Assembly (NCBI RefSeq): GCF_017562075.2
Contig: NC_054083.1
Coordinates: forward strand, 2,410,501 to 2,474,500
Direction of reading: 5' to 3'
From: Anopheles merus
Taxonomy: Eukaryota > Arthropoda > Insecta > Diptera > Culicidae
Length of the DNA: 64,000 nucleotides
Positions 20,588 through 31,236 of the stretch are shown one piece after another (the first letter of the stretch is position 1; each line of letters opens with the position of its first letter). The translations under genes and the position numbers were made by a program. Under the pieces are notes generated by a model. It was not told the DNA's origin. It did no database searches and saw only the letters and a program-made list of their open reading frames with translations.

Positions 20588-23500
20588 ATGATAAAAATAC
20601 TCCAGTGGAACTGCAGAAGTGTCCTGCATAAAAAAGATATGTTGAATGCAATGCTATCTGAGCAGGACATTGACGCTTTCGTTTTGTGTGAAACCTGGTT
20701 AGCCAAAACTGAGAACTTTTTTCTTTCTGGATTTAATATAACCAGATCAGGGCGAGATGATGGTATGGGTGGAGGCGTACTGGTGGGTGTTAAAAAAACC
20801 CATTCCTTTTATAAACTCTCAATTCCTGCAATGAATTTGATCGAAGCGACTGCGATTCAAGCCAAAATAAAAGGTGAAGATATTTGTTTGGTATCGATTT
20901 ACATAAAACCATTAACCAAAGCAATTGAAAACAATTATATTAGAAATGAATTAGAACATCTTGCTACAATTTTACCAGCACCTTTTGCAATTTTGGGTGA
21001 CTTTAACGCACACGGTCTAGAGTGGGGCGGATTGCGCAACGACGCCCGTGGTGAAATAATCCGTAACTTCTGTGATGATTTTCAACTATCTATTTTGAAT
21101 ACTGGTGAAGCAACTCGAATCCCCAAACCCCCGGCAAGGCCAAGCGGCTTAGATCTTTCCATAGTTTCCGCAACACTCGCTTTAGATTGCACCTGGGAGG
21201 TCATTCAAGACCCTCAAGGCTCCGATCACCTACCAACTTTGACAAAAATGTTTAGAGGTAATAGTACGGAAAATAATTTAGATTTGAAACACGACCTTAC
21301 ACGCAACATAGACTGGCACAAATATGGGGAGCTTATTAAAAAATCATTTGCCTCACACGATACAAATAACCCAATGGAAAAATATGAAAAAATTGCAGCT
21401 TCCATCCTCCAGTGCGCTTTAGAATCCCAAACAAAACCTAACACTAGCAAACATAAAAAAAGCAAACCTCCTACGATATGGTGGGATACCGAGTGCAGCG
21501 AGATGCACAAGAAAAAATCCTTAGCTTTTAAAGAATATAGCCGGGTAGGTTCCACGTCACTGTACGAAAGATACCAAACTTTAGAAAAAGCTTGCAAAAA
21601 CCTACTGAAAGCTAAGAAAAGAGGGTATTGGAGGAGATTTATTAACAGTCTCACCTCATCGACATCCATGCGTGAATTATGGACCACAGCCAAACGAATG
21701 AGAAACAGCACAATAACCAACGAGAGTGAAAAGTTTGACGGGTCTTGGCTGGGCCCATTTGCCCAAAAAATTTGTCCAGATTTTGCTCCACCCTCAGAGT
21801 TTTCTCAAACCTCTCCTGGCTCACATCCTGAACTTGATACTTTATTCACAATGAATGAATTTAAATTAGCATTGAACAAAATACACAACACCTCACCTGG
21901 GTTGGATCACATAAAGGGAAAACTGCTTAAAAATTTACCTGACTTTGCCAAAGAACAGTTACTCGAACTATTTAACAAATTTTTAGAAAATAATATTGTT
22001 CCCCCTTGTTGGCGAGAAATAAAAGTAATAGCCATTCCAAAACAAAACAGCACGTCAACAGACTCACAAACTTACCGGCCCATCGCTATGTTATCTTGCT
22101 TAAGGAAAATGTTCGAAAGAATGATATTGCCTAGGTTAGACAGCTGGCTGGAAAACAACCAGTTGCTATCCAAAACACAATATGGCTTCCGTAAAGGGAA
22201 GGGCTGCAATGACTGTCTTACATTACTTACAACAGACATTCAGTTAGCTTTCGGTCGTAAACATGATATGACATCCATATTCCTTGATGTTAAAGGAGCT
22301 TTTGACTCCGTATGTATAGAAATATTGTGTCAAGAATTAGAAAAAGCCGGTATTCCTCCCAAACTCAATAATATATTGTACACATTACTGTCTAAAAAAA
22401 TAATGCACTTCAACAACAATTTTCTAAATTTTAACAGGACAAATCACTACGGGCTACCTCAAGGCTCTTGTCTTAGTCCTTTGCTTTATAACTTTTACGT
22501 GAGAGATATCGACTCGTGCCTTGTAAACGGTTGTACTCTTCGACAGTTGGCAGATGATGCTGTAGTGTCTTTTGCTAGCCCCGACAGTGCCAAAATGGAA
22601 GCTTCATTGCAAAAAACCATAAATAACTTAACAACCTGGTCAACAAACTTGGGGATTGAGTTTTCCACTGAAAAAACAAAACTTGTAGTCTTTTCAAGAA
22701 AACATCACCCTCCTGCTCCTAGGATATCATTAAAGGACAAGAGAATAGAAAATGTTAACACATTTAAATATCTTGGAGTTTGGTTCGATCGCAAATGCCT
22801 TTGGAGAAGACACATACAATACTTAGTAACAAAGTGTAGTAAAAGGATAAACTTCCTCAGAACGATTACGGGTACATGGTGGGGAGCCCATCCCAGAGAT
22901 TTACTGCAGCTTTACAAATCAACAATCCTATCTTCCCTCGAGTATGGCTGCATATGTTTTCACTGGGCAGCTAGTACACATGTTCAGCGGCTCAGGCGAA
23001 TTCAATATCGATGCTTGCGTATCTCGCTGGGATGCATGCTTTCTACACACACTATGTCCCTCGAGGTAATGGCTGGGATCATGCCACTGGACTTACGATT
23101 TGAACAGCTATCACTAAAAATCCTGATTAAGAACTCCGCCTGCACCTCAAATAGCCTGGTTATAAAAAACTTCATAGAACTGCAAGATTTGAACCATAAT
23201 TCAAAAATACTAAAAATATGGCACGATTACTTGACATTGGGCATAAAACCGCTGCTAACTAACACCCCACCTCCGATCAGTCATCAGACAAATTTGCCAG
23301 ACGAATTCCTATCAATTGACATCTCAATGACATATTCAAAGAATATATTCACCAAGGACACTCTACCGGAAATAGCTCCAAAACTATTCGGAGAGCGTTT
23401 TGGGAATGTAAACATGAATAATGCATACTTCACGGATGGCTCCAAGATAAATGGCAAAACAGGCTGTGGAGTATTTTCGCGTCATCGAAATATCTCCTTA

Positions 23501-24271
23501 CAGCTAGAAGCACCATGCACTGTATTTGTTGCGGAACTTGCTGCTATCTCCTGTGCGCTAGAAGACATCGCTTCTAGACAAACAGATAGATACGCAATTT
23601 TCACAGATAGCCTCAGTGCCATCGAAACCATTAGGTCTCAATCAATTGAGGACTCAAACTATTTTCATCGGAAGATAAAAATATGTTTGCGTTCTCTCTC
23701 TGATAGAGGCTTCAAGATACACATAGCCTGGATTCCTGCTCACAGTGCAATAGCTGGCAACGAACAAGCTGATAGACTGGCGAAAGCGGGATCGAACTCG
23801 ATCGAAATACTCAGTCGGCCTATATATCCGCAAGAAGTGCTTATGGTACCAAGGCATTACTGTATAGAAAAGTGGCAACAATACTGGAGTGAAGATGATC
23901 TTGGTCGCCATTGTCATTCCATATTACCGAATGTTAGTATACACCCATGGTTTAGAGGCTTGAAGGTTGGACGTTCTTTTATCAGGGCTATGTCAAGACT
24001 GATTTCAAATCACTATGGGCTAAACGCTCATCTCCAGCGCATAGGCTTGTCAAAGACAAAAGAGTGTCCGTGTGGTATAGGACACCATGACATTGACCAC
24101 TTACTGTGGTCGTGTCAAACGTACGAAAGCTGTAGGTATCAACTCCTTGCATCAGTGAAAACTATAAAAAAGACACCACTCATCCCAGTTCGAGACCTAT
24201 TGGCTATGTTTGATATAGATTATCTTAAAATTATCCACACGTTTATGCTAAATAATAATATTTCCATATAA
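20588..24271 (+). CDS. LINE ORF2 polyprotein: endonuclease, reverse transcriptase, RNase H
   Basis: 1,227 residues with no stop. APE-type endonuclease: LQWNCRSV near the start, CETWL, ILGDFNAHGLEWG, SDHLP near 211. Reverse transcriptase: YRPIAMLSCLRKMFERMI, YGFRKGKGCNDCL, FLDVKGAFDSV near 566, GLPQGSCLSPLLYNFYV, and LADDA near 654 in place of the usual YADD. RNase H: YFTDGSK near 947, VAELAAI, FTDSLSA, GNEQADRLAK near 1059, so all four acidic residues are present. The C-terminal CPCGIGHHDIDHLLWSC near 1160 is a Cys-His motif seen in related families. The enzyme nicks target DNA and copies the element RNA. Every catalytic motif looks intact. Confidence 0.95.
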   Translation: MIKILQWNCRSVLHKKDMLNAMLSEQDIDAFVLCETWLAKTENFFLSGFNITRSGRDDGMGGGVLVGVKKTHSFYKLSIPAMNLIEATAIQAKIKGEDICLVSIYIKPLTKAIENNYIRNELEHLATILPAPFAILGDFNAHGLEWGGLRNDARGEIIRNFCDDFQLSILNTGEATRIPKPPARPSGLDLSIVSATLALDCTWEVIQDPQGSDHLPTLTKMFRGNSTENNLDLKHDLTRNIDWHKYGELIKKSFASHDTNNPMEKYEKIAASILQCALESQTKPNTSKHKKSKPPTIWWDTECSEMHKKKSLAFKEYSRVGSTSLYERYQTLEKACKNLLKAKKRGYWRRFINSLTSSTSMRELWTTAKRMRNSTITNESEKFDGSWLGPFAQKICPDFAPPSEFSQTSPGSHPELDTLFTMNEFKLALNKIHNTSPGLDHIKGKLLKNLPDFAKEQLLELFNKFLENNIVPPCWREIKVIAIPKQNSTSTDSQTYRPIAMLSCLRKMFERMILPRLDSWLENNQLLSKTQYGFRKGKGCNDCLTLLTTDIQLAFGRKHDMTSIFLDVKGAFDSVCIEILCQELEKAGIPPKLNNILYTLLSKKIMHFNNNFLNFNRTNHYGLPQGSCLSPLLYNFYVRDIDSCLVNGCTLRQLADDAVVSFASPDSAKMEASLQKTINNLTTWSTNLGIEFSTEKTKLVVFSRKHHPPAPRISLKDKRIENVNTFKYLGVWFDRKCLWRRHIQYLVTKCSKRINFLRTITGTWWGAHPRDLLQLYKSTILSSLEYGCICFHWAASTHVQRLRRIQYRCLRISLGCMLSTHTMSLEVMAGIMPLDLRFEQLSLKILIKNSACTSNSLVIKNFIELQDLNHNSKILKIWHDYLTLGIKPLLTNTPPPISHQTNLPDEFLSIDISMTYSKNIFTKDTLPEIAPKLFGERFGNVNMNNAYFTDGSKINGKTGCGVFSRHRNISLQLEAPCTVFVAELAAISCALEDIASRQTDRYAIFTDSLSAIETIRSQSIEDSNYFHRKIKICLRSLSDRGFKIHIAWIPAHSAIAGNEQADRLAKAGSNSIEILSRPIYPQEVLMVPRHYCIEKWQQYWSEDDLGRHCHSILPNVSIHPWFRGLKVGRSFIRAMSRLISNHYGLNAHLQRIGLSKTKECPCGIGHHDIDHLLWSCQTYESCRYQLLASVKTIKKTPLIPVRDLLAMFDIDYLKIIHTFMLNNNISI

Positions 24272-24545
24272 TCACACATTTCACACACTTCCACACAATC
24301 AATACAGCTTACAATAGACAGGTTTTTTTTCAAGTTTAACAACATACACTTCCTCGAAAGGGGTTAATACGGCCAGGCCGTAATAAAAAAAAAAAACAAA
24401 CAAAAACAAACAATAATATATCTGTATAAATATATCAAACCGATCCGTTTGACAGATAAATATATGCACAATCTGAGATTGCGCATCGTTTATTGATACG
24501 GTTATGTATACGGTGATATTTCAACTCACTTTGATATGGACCTTA

Positions 24546-24694
24546 ATTACAGGGTTTCTCGATAGAATTCAAGAACGCGGGACACTTTGATGAATCGGCA
24601 GGAGTCAATCGCAAGACTGCGGAATGATACGTGAAAACTGTTGACGATACCGTAATCAGCGGATTTGTATCGCAAGACTGCGGCACACTTTTTC
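24546..24694. repeat. Inverted partner of repeat 3717-3864
   Basis: Begins TTACAGGGTTTCTCGATAG and ends CGGCACACTTTTT. It matches the reverse complement of 3717-3864 over its whole length with scattered substitutions. Confidence 0.65.
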
Positions 24695-24856
24695 TGGCAC
24701 AATATCACCTCCCACGGACATATGGTCTGACAGCAAGGATTTTTTTTATTTCAAATTATGGCGCTCACTGTTTGGTTTTGGAAATTTAACTGTGGGGCCC
24801 TTCACGATTCTAGTCAATTTTTTTTTAATATGGAGTTTGACAGTTGGAGGCTGAAA

Positions 24857-25133
24857 TCATGTACAGCAATTATTCGCAGTACGCGTTACTCGATATACGC
24901 GAATTCGCAGTACGCGATTCCTCTAAATTTGACAACTACATGTGTTTTTTGCAAATATGTTATGCTCTTTTTGAATTTCCTTAATGTTCTTAATGTGTTT
25001 TGCATTAAATTTGTGCAAAAGATACCTGTTTTATAACAAAAAAAACTATAATGCAAAACTCTGTGGCGATATTTTTCAACCCTCGAACTGGTATAAACTA
25101 TTATTCCATAGGAATCCGTATATCGGATGACTG
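24857..25133. mobile_element. TA-flanked CAG...CTG MITE, copy 1
   Basis: TA-CAGCAATTATTCGCAGTACG at the left and GGATGACTG-TA at the right. Internal TACGCGAATTCGCAGTACGC and CTCTAAATTTGACAACT are shared with the copy at 31239. Non-coding, about 270 bp. Terminal CAG/CTG and TA targets link it to the other Tigger-like elements here. Confidence 0.65.
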
Positions 25134-25342
25134 TATTCTTTTCATATAAAACCACACACAAAACTAGCCTGCGATTTTCAGCCTAGATTATTCCCCAAGC
25201 GGAAATTTTCGGACAACTCACACACTCTTATAATTTGACAAGCAATATATGACTGTATGTGTGGTTCTTTCACTTCAACCATTTCGCTCACCAAGCCAAG
25301 CGTTGAAGCAAGTCATATGTATTTCTTTTTGAGTATTATATT

Positions 25343-25553
25343 TCTTCTTCTTCTCCTTTGGCACAACAACCGCCGTCGGTCAAGGCATGCCTATACCCAC
25401 TCTTGAAGTGAGCTTAGCTTTCAGTGACTTATTGTTACCATAACAGGATAGGCAGTTCTACGTATGGGGGCACGATCTATTCGGGACTTGAACCCATGAC
25501 GGGCATGTTGTTACGTCGTATGAATTGACGACTGTACTACCAGACCGGCCCAA
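25343..25553 (-). mobile_element. tRNA-derived SINE, full length
   Basis: On the minus strand it begins TGGGCCGGTCTGGTAGTACAG, has B box GGTTCAAGTCC and the body GTCACTGAAAGC...GCGGTTGTTGTGCC, and ends in an (AGA)n tail at 25343. Flanks TATTATATTT and TATTATGTTT (25335, 25556) form a probable duplication. Same subfamily as 1711-1880. Confidence 0.85.
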
Positions 25554-25990
25554 ACTATTATGTTTATTTTGCATTTAAATCCGTTGCGTTGTTTCGTATC
25601 GTATCATTCATATAAACATAAACAATGTAAAAACTATTTAATCTCAAAATGTCTAATGCTAGACGTACAACGAAGATAGCAAACATGCTTAACACGCGGA
25701 TGAGGTTATGCGCCGAAAAAAGTCTGAATCTCGTAAACTGTTTCGTTTGTCGTTTGCTTTCATGTTACATCATTTTTTGCTTTGTATGATAACCCATGTA
25801 ACACTTTCTCTTTCTATATTATAAAATTCTAGTAAAGGCTGACCAGCGTTACTTTCCAGCGGTAACTTGGATGTTTTAATCTTAGTTTACATCTATACGG
25901 TGGCAACCGCTTTGATTTTGAAAAACGCAATGCCGACTTAGTTTTTAGTGTTTTGAAAGGTATGGAGAAGAATGATACAAATTACAGTCA
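25554..25990. other. No gene recognised
   Basis: AT-rich sequence between a SINE and a MITE, with only short reading frames lacking motifs. Confidence 0.5.
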
Positions 25991-26342
25991 CCACGAGGCC
26001 ACATGAGGTGTAATATACAGCGAAATGAACTATTTGACAGGCGAAACATCCGACGGATAAAGCATCATAGCAACCAGCTGATGTGCAATGTAAACAAATA
26101 ACGTGCACAAAATCGTAATTAAATCCATGAAATAACTTCAATATCGAGTACTTCGTCAATTTTCAGTTAACAGTTTATAATTTCTTCCAATTAGGGAATG
26201 TTCTGCTCAAGAAGATATTATTATTAATAGAATTTCGAAAGCGGATGTTGTGTCTCCTTCAACCCTTTAGCTGAACCTGTCAGATATTTCACATGTCAAA
26301 TAGTTCATTTCGCTGTAAATTTCACCTCATGTAGCCGCGCGG
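25991..26342. mobile_element. MITE with about 45-bp inverted ends
   Basis: The left arm contains ACATGAGGTGTAATATACAG and CGAAATGAACTATTTGACA. The right arm is the inverse (TGTCAAATAGTTCATTTCG, CTGTAAATTTCACCTCATGT). About 350 bp, non-coding. No clear target duplication. Confidence 0.7.
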
Positions 26343-26553
26343 TAAGAATTTAACAATTCAACGTTTTTCCGTGGTCTCTTACGACGTGTCAGTAAAATGT
26401 TGCAATGAGTGGTCCAAAAAACTGTCTAGCAAGCCTCAAAGACAGAAGAGATGTGGCTTACTTTAGGTAGCCGCCACTGTAAATCCGGATGTATGAAAAC
26501 GTAGCGAAAACATGCATACAAAAAGTAACTGAAACAAATAACCTTTTTTTAGG

Positions 26554-26694
26554 AGTAACGGGTCATGCCAGCCTATACAGGCTTCCGATAGTAAGTACCA
26601 CTTGCCGGATAGTCAATACTTGCTTAAAGCAACGGGCCATGAGATGGGCATGTTATTAAGACGTCCGAATTGAAGATAATACCGCGGGATTCCT
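26554..26694 (-). mobile_element. Degenerate SINE fragment
   Basis: Contains AGCCTATACAGGCTT, GGATAGTCAATACTTGCT and GATGGGCATGTTATTAAG, diverged versions of blocks in the 1483-1680 SINE. The B box and tail are lost. Confidence 0.6.
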
Positions 26695-26739
26695 CAATGC
26701 AACAAGAAATAAAAATAGGAATACTGGACTAAATGGTTC

Positions 26740-27045
26740 CATTAGTGAGTCAGATTCAGAATACTATTCAGGTCCCAAAATATAAAAGGCAGTATCAGGG
26801 ACCGGAACCAAGATCTGTTCCATGACTGATAAGGAATCTTAATCAATTCAAGGATCAGTATTGGGTTCAGTTTCAGTACCGGAAGGTATATGTTGCAGGA
26901 TCTGGATGGGATCAGGATCAGTTCCAGGACCGTTATGAGTTCAGTGTAATTTCTGGTGTGGGTTCGTGATCAATTCCAAGGCCGGTACGGATTTTGGAGC
27001 CGTTATACCGGTATATATATACAATTTCAGTACCGGTAGGGTAAA
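26740..27045. repeat. Decayed minisatellite (GGATCAGTTCCAGGACC-type), part 1
   Basis: Repeated variants of GGATCAGGATCAGTTCCAGG and ACCGGTA(T/C)GG, with an apparent unit near 30 bp and strongly diverged. The array resumes at 28085-28262, so it was split by about 1 kb of AT-rich sequence. Confidence 0.6.
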
Positions 27046-28084
27046 TGTAGGAGTACAGCTGTGCTTTAAGAGATTTAAATTATCAGGAAGGTAAATTTAT
27101 GAATATTTTAATACACAGCAATTGGAATAAGTTATACCTTTGCAATCGCAACTATTTTTACCATCAAACAGAATAAATTTACGAAAAATAACGTATTTTT
27201 GTAACAATTTTGTTGTACCTATAATGGTGGTATGGTTCTTGTAGTCGTCGTATTGTATTCCTATAGTGGTGGTAAACAAAGATGCCACAATAACTGTGTA
27301 TAATATATATGAAACTTAGTTTTGAAGCTGTTTTCGCATAAATAGGAAGAATCACATCCATAATCTCGATTTCTTACATAATTAGACCATAAAAAATGTA
27401 TAAATTTGAGTGATAAAAATATTCACTAAAAAATTGTATGAAGACTGCCGTCTACCCAAGCCAGGAAGAGTGTACTTGATTCGAAGTCAAATTTTCACTC
27501 AGTTAGATATGTGAATTTTGGCCCTTTTGGTAAATTACTTACAAGAAACTCAATTATGTTGCTTATTTTTGTAAAAAAAAAAAACAATAACAATAACCCA
27601 AAAAATATCTAAAATGTCCTGTTGCTACTAATTTCATGGCCTAACTATGGCCACTATAGGAACATTCCTGTTTTGCGTACCTTTAATGGCACTGTTGCAA
27701 AAAACTCATTAAAATGCGAAAATATGGTCAGAAGGCAACGAATTTTAGTAAATCAATCATATTTCATCAAGGCATTGTTAAAACAATAAAAATTGCGATG
27801 TTATGTGGTCATTTAAAGCGTTAACAAAATATGAGTTTCGTTATGAAATCTTAAGGATTTAGGAAAATGTAAACACATTTCACAAAATATGGGGTGTATA
27901 TATTAATGTAATTCAATGGCACAATTTACAACTTTTATAGCCATTAAAAAAAACCAGAGAACATTAAATAATTACATAAATAAATTAATTGCCCTTAAAT
28001 TATCGTATGGAGCGCATTTTAGAGCCATACCACCACTATTGGTACTACACCACTATAGATACGTTTCCCTATAGGGTTAATATA
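27046..28084. other. AT-rich insert splitting the minisatellite
   Basis: Contains CTATAATGGTGGTATGG near 27220 and an inverse-type CCATACCACCACTATTGG near 28026, hinting at a degenerate inverted-repeat element. No coding signal. Confidence 0.4.
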
Positions 28085-28262
28085 TTTCAGATCTGGTATG
28101 GGTGGGTATAGAGTCAACTTCACGACCGGTATGGATCAGGATCAGTTAAAGGACCACTAAGGGCTTAGGATCAGTTCCAGGATCAGGTTCATGACTAATT
28201 ATAACGCCTATACGGGAATGGAATCAGTTCCAGCACCAGAATAAGTTCTATAAAATTTCAGA
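28085..28262. repeat. Decayed minisatellite, part 2
   Basis: Continues the GGTATGG...GGATCAGTT..AGGACC pattern seen at 26740-27045, for example ATGGATCAGGATCAGTTAAA at about 28133 and AGGATCAGTTCCAGGATCAG at about 28170. Confidence 0.6.
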
Positions 28263-28566
28263 TTTACATGGGTTCGGGATTAATGCATCGCTGTTTAATG
28301 CATCACTTGTAATTAACAACCACTTGGAATTAACAACCACTTGGAATTTGTGTTGTCTTTTTAGAAATCCTTTACATGCAGATTATTATATACACCAGAA
28401 ATTATCTTGCATAACCCTGTAACCGGGCCAAATTAACTAGTACTAAATAAAATCAACTAATATACTTTCGTTTCAACTTTTTTTTCAACTTCACGCACTT
28501 TCAAATGAGCCAATGGAAGGGTATGGCAAGGGGAAATCGAAATGGTATGCATGTATACAACACAAA

Positions 28567-29066
28567 TACAGGTATTCCCCGATATACGCTATTCATGCCG
28601 ACCAGAGGCAATAGCGTATCTCAAATATTAACGTAAGTCGAATTCCGAAATTTTCATTCAAATTATTGCTAATTTTCGTACAATTTTGCTTGAAGTGGTA
28701 TGTTCTAGACCCTAAATACTATATTTGATCTGATTTCAACTGAACATTACCATTTTGTACCTTTTAATATGGTTTAAAGTTCGACCTAAAGGGAATCTAT
28801 CTTAAAATTATTAACGTTCATAATTTTAAGAACTTTTAAAATTATTACATAAAGTCAGAATTATATCTAATAATTGCTAAACCTTGTCAAACCAAGAAAA
28901 ATGCACGAAAATAAATAATATTTTGGCGGAAAACGTGAAGCGTGAAATTAGACTTACGCTGAAAACCGAGATACGTGGTATTTGGTAACCGTTTTCGGTC
29001 CCCATAAACCGTGTATCTCGGGGACCGCCTGTATAGCGAAATCGCGTATATCGGGAAATAACTGTA
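28567..29066. mobile_element. TA-flanked MITE, CAGGTATTCCCCGATATACGC ends
   Basis: Left TA-CAGGTATTCCCCGATATACG and right inverse CGTATATCGGGAAATAACTG-TA. An inner GGTCCCC...CTCGGGGACCGCCTG segment near 28995-29033 matches the ends of the element at 33165-34345, so sequences of two related families are joined here. Confidence 0.65.
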
Positions 29067-29976
29067 AAATAGAAAAAGTAGCATCACAAATAAAATGGGA
29101 GAGTATGATGAGAAATAAGAGAGACACAAAGATACATCGGAAAGGAATTATCGAGACAGGGACAGCGAGAGCCACATTGGAGAGCTACGAGAAGAAGTGA
29201 GCCACATGGGCAGTAATATCGATTCAGCACGAATAAGCGAGACATACTGTTTGTTTAGAGGCAACGATGGTTTTAAGATCACGGAAAGACATTCTGAAAA
29301 AATATCAGAGAACATATATGTATTTAATTTTCTAGGATTTAACAATAATCAAATGTAGCACAATTCGTATATTAAAAAAATATTCTAAATTTACCTAGCG
29401 CATGGAATTTTCAGAAAGAGCTCAAACGTAAGAGCACGAATAAATAGTTTTTTTTTATTATTTGTACTAAGACTCCGTGCCAATTTGCTTTATTCGCCTT
29501 TGAGCAATGCTCAATGCATTTTTTTCACTGATAACATACATATTCATTTATATACATCAAATCGTAAAACAACCTTTTTACCCTATAAACGGTGTGCCTA
29601 TTTTTGCTCTGGTGGATATTACCTAGTTTTATAAAAGGGGCGCAACGCATTTTCAACTGAGCAAAGCAAGCACCGGTACAATTTAAACAATTTTGACACG
29701 CACACTATGACACAGGCACGCAGTAACATTAAGCCATACATATAAACACATGAACACACGCGCACCCACCGATCACTCAACAGTATTTTCACGCACATCA
29801 TTACCAATGACTGAAACGCGGCATGATTGACGAGACGAATGCAGCGCGGATATTGTTTTATCATCGTGGCGTGCACGTTTGATTTTGTCTGTGTAGGTTC
29901 ATTATGATATTTCTCTTACTTCACAGCATGAATAGGAATATAAAATACTGTTCTTGAACGATATCCTAGCAATCAC
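29067..29976. other. No gene recognised
   Basis: AT-rich, purine-rich on the plus strand near 29060-29300. Short reading frames on both strands show no motif. Confidence 0.45.
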
Positions 29977-30162
29977 TCATTCGGGCGGTGGTATTGGCAA
30001 GAAGCGAAAATCGAATATCATACGCGTCTCTAATGTTGGTACGTACACCGGTTTAATATTCCTAACGCTCTCAGCGGAACGATGTGAACAAATGTCCTCA
30101 ACATAATGTTTGAACCAAATCCAGAACTTTTCGAGCATGTATGGCTCACAATAACATAACAA
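29977..30162 (-). CDS. Possible short coding exon, unrecognised
   Basis: A 61-codon minus-strand frame ending in TGA at 29977. An ATG starts MLEKFWIWFKHYVEDIC at about 30138. The composition (mixed codon use, aromatic and charged residues, ending FDFRFLPIPPPE) looks more protein-like than neighbouring frames. An AG at about 30147 (TATTGTGAG) could be a splice acceptor, although its pyrimidine tract is weak. I do not recognise the protein. It could be a terminal exon, a fragment of a lost gene, or chance. Confidence 0.3.
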   Translation of the reverse strand: MLCYCEPYMLEKFWIWFKHYVEDICSHRSAESVRNIKPVYVPTLETRMIFDFRFLPIPPPE

Positions 30163-30250
30163 TTATGAATGAATAAATTTTATACTTAATTGATATATGG
30201 AATAAAACTCAACAGGAAATAATAACCAAACATAATAACTACTCGATACA

Positions 30251-30554
30251 TGATGAGTGCTTTGTACAATACCGACTCCAAAAAGTTAATTGATACGGAC
30301 GTGTCAGAGTACCTAGTACCGTTCTATAAAAAAAATTGGAATCGGTAGAATATTTTATTCGTCATGCTACTGAACTAATTAAAAACAAGAAAGTTGATTC
30401 TTACATGCGAAACCAGATCGAAGCATTCTTACGAAATATACGCGGAATACAAAGCACAACTATTACCGTTCATTCTCTGCAATTCTTTACATCAATAATA
30501 TGGAATGTTTCCCTTTTAAGTTGCACTGATATTAACTTCACTAAACCCATATAA
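30251..30554 (+). pseudogene. Possible short gene with one frame break, unrecognised
   Basis: ATG at 30251 opens MMSALYNTDSKKLIDTDVSE, continuing to a run of eight A at about 30328-30335 and then a stop. One extra base in that run would join the next frame, ESVEYFIRHATELIKNKKVD, continuing YMRNQIEAFLRNIRGIQ, to a stop at 30554. The join coinciding with a homopolymer suggests either a true mutation or a base missed in sequencing. The combined product is helical in appearance and of unknown family. It lies about 90 bp from, and divergent to, the minus-strand frame at 29977-30162. Confidence 0.3.
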
Positions 30555-31236
30555 CAAATAAAGTAACACGTTATAACTGCACTTAATAATATTGAAATTG
30601 GCGAACACGTAAGTGCCCAGTTTAAAATCACATTTCACCTAAAACTCCCCACCTCTTTTGAAGCCAACAAGCATACGCCTCACTAACACAAAAACTCCGT
30701 AAACTTTTATCGAACTGTGAACCGATATAGAGGCTTGATCCTCTAAAAAAAAGCTCAATATCGCTAAATTACACATTTAACATTAATTCGTACAAATATG
30801 GTCATTCACTGGTGTTTCAAATGATATTTTCACATATTATCATTGTTACAATTTTACTCACAGCGGACTTGCCAACATAGACGCCATCAATTTTTTTCAA
30901 CACTGGCAGCCATTTTGAAAAAGTTTCAGAGAATATATGTCATTGAAGCACAAAGAGAACACATCTGGTCACCACTAAGACATTTCATGATTCACACTGT
31001 GCCGCTGATCTTCATAGGGCCTTGTCTATGCTCAATTCCCACAAACAAATTCAAGCAGTCTGCGAGATCGTCTCAAAGATCCCCAGCCAGACAAATCGGA
31101 CTACAATAATCTCTATCCTTTCGATAATTATTGGTAATTTAAGAGTAATTTCAGCGTTACGTGTCAAAAGATGTTATTTCTAGCTCTATTTTATTTCAAT
31201 TTTTGCGGCCAAAGTAAAATTCAAAAAAACACGAAT
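30555..31236. other. Mostly non-coding; a possible minus-strand start exon near 30868-30893
   Basis: On the minus strand near 30890, ATGGCGTCTATGTTGGCAAG is followed after a few bases by GTGAGTAA, a start codon plus donor pattern. I found no following exon in matching phase, so this is only a note. Otherwise AT-rich. Confidence 0.25.

Larger units (their letters stand above)
19432..24412 (+). mobile_element. Full-length non-LTR retrotransposon with RNase H (I/LOA/Outcast-like)
   Basis: Starts TCATTCCGTGCG and ends in an A-rich tail after CGGCCAGGCCGTAATAAA. Flanked by an exact 13-bp duplication ATAATATATCTGT (19419-19431 and 24413-24425). Two complete reading frames separated by 8 nt. The EN-RT-RNase H order with a terminal Cys-rich motif points to the I superfamily rather than jockey or CR1; the exact clade needs a tree. 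It is intact by eye and so possibly recently active. Confidence 0.93.
19234..24502. mobile_element. Palindrome-ended MITE, split by a LINE
   Basis: Left part 19234-19431 and right part 24426-24502. Each end contains the self-complementary block GCGCAATCTCAGATTGCGC (one substitution on the right). Comparison with the intact copy at 33465-33723, in the other orientation, shows the halves belong to one about 260-bp element. The LINE at 19432-24412 entered it with a 13-bp duplication. Confidence 0.8.

Noticed and set aside
26740..28262. CRISPR-like spaced repeats
   Set aside because: Eukaryotic context, units about 30 bp with no conserved repeat/spacer alternation; a decayed minisatellite fits better.
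30843..31109. 88-codon plus-strand frame
   Set aside because: No motif or codon pattern; a possible minus-strand ATG-plus-donor lies in the same place but has no phase-matched next exon.
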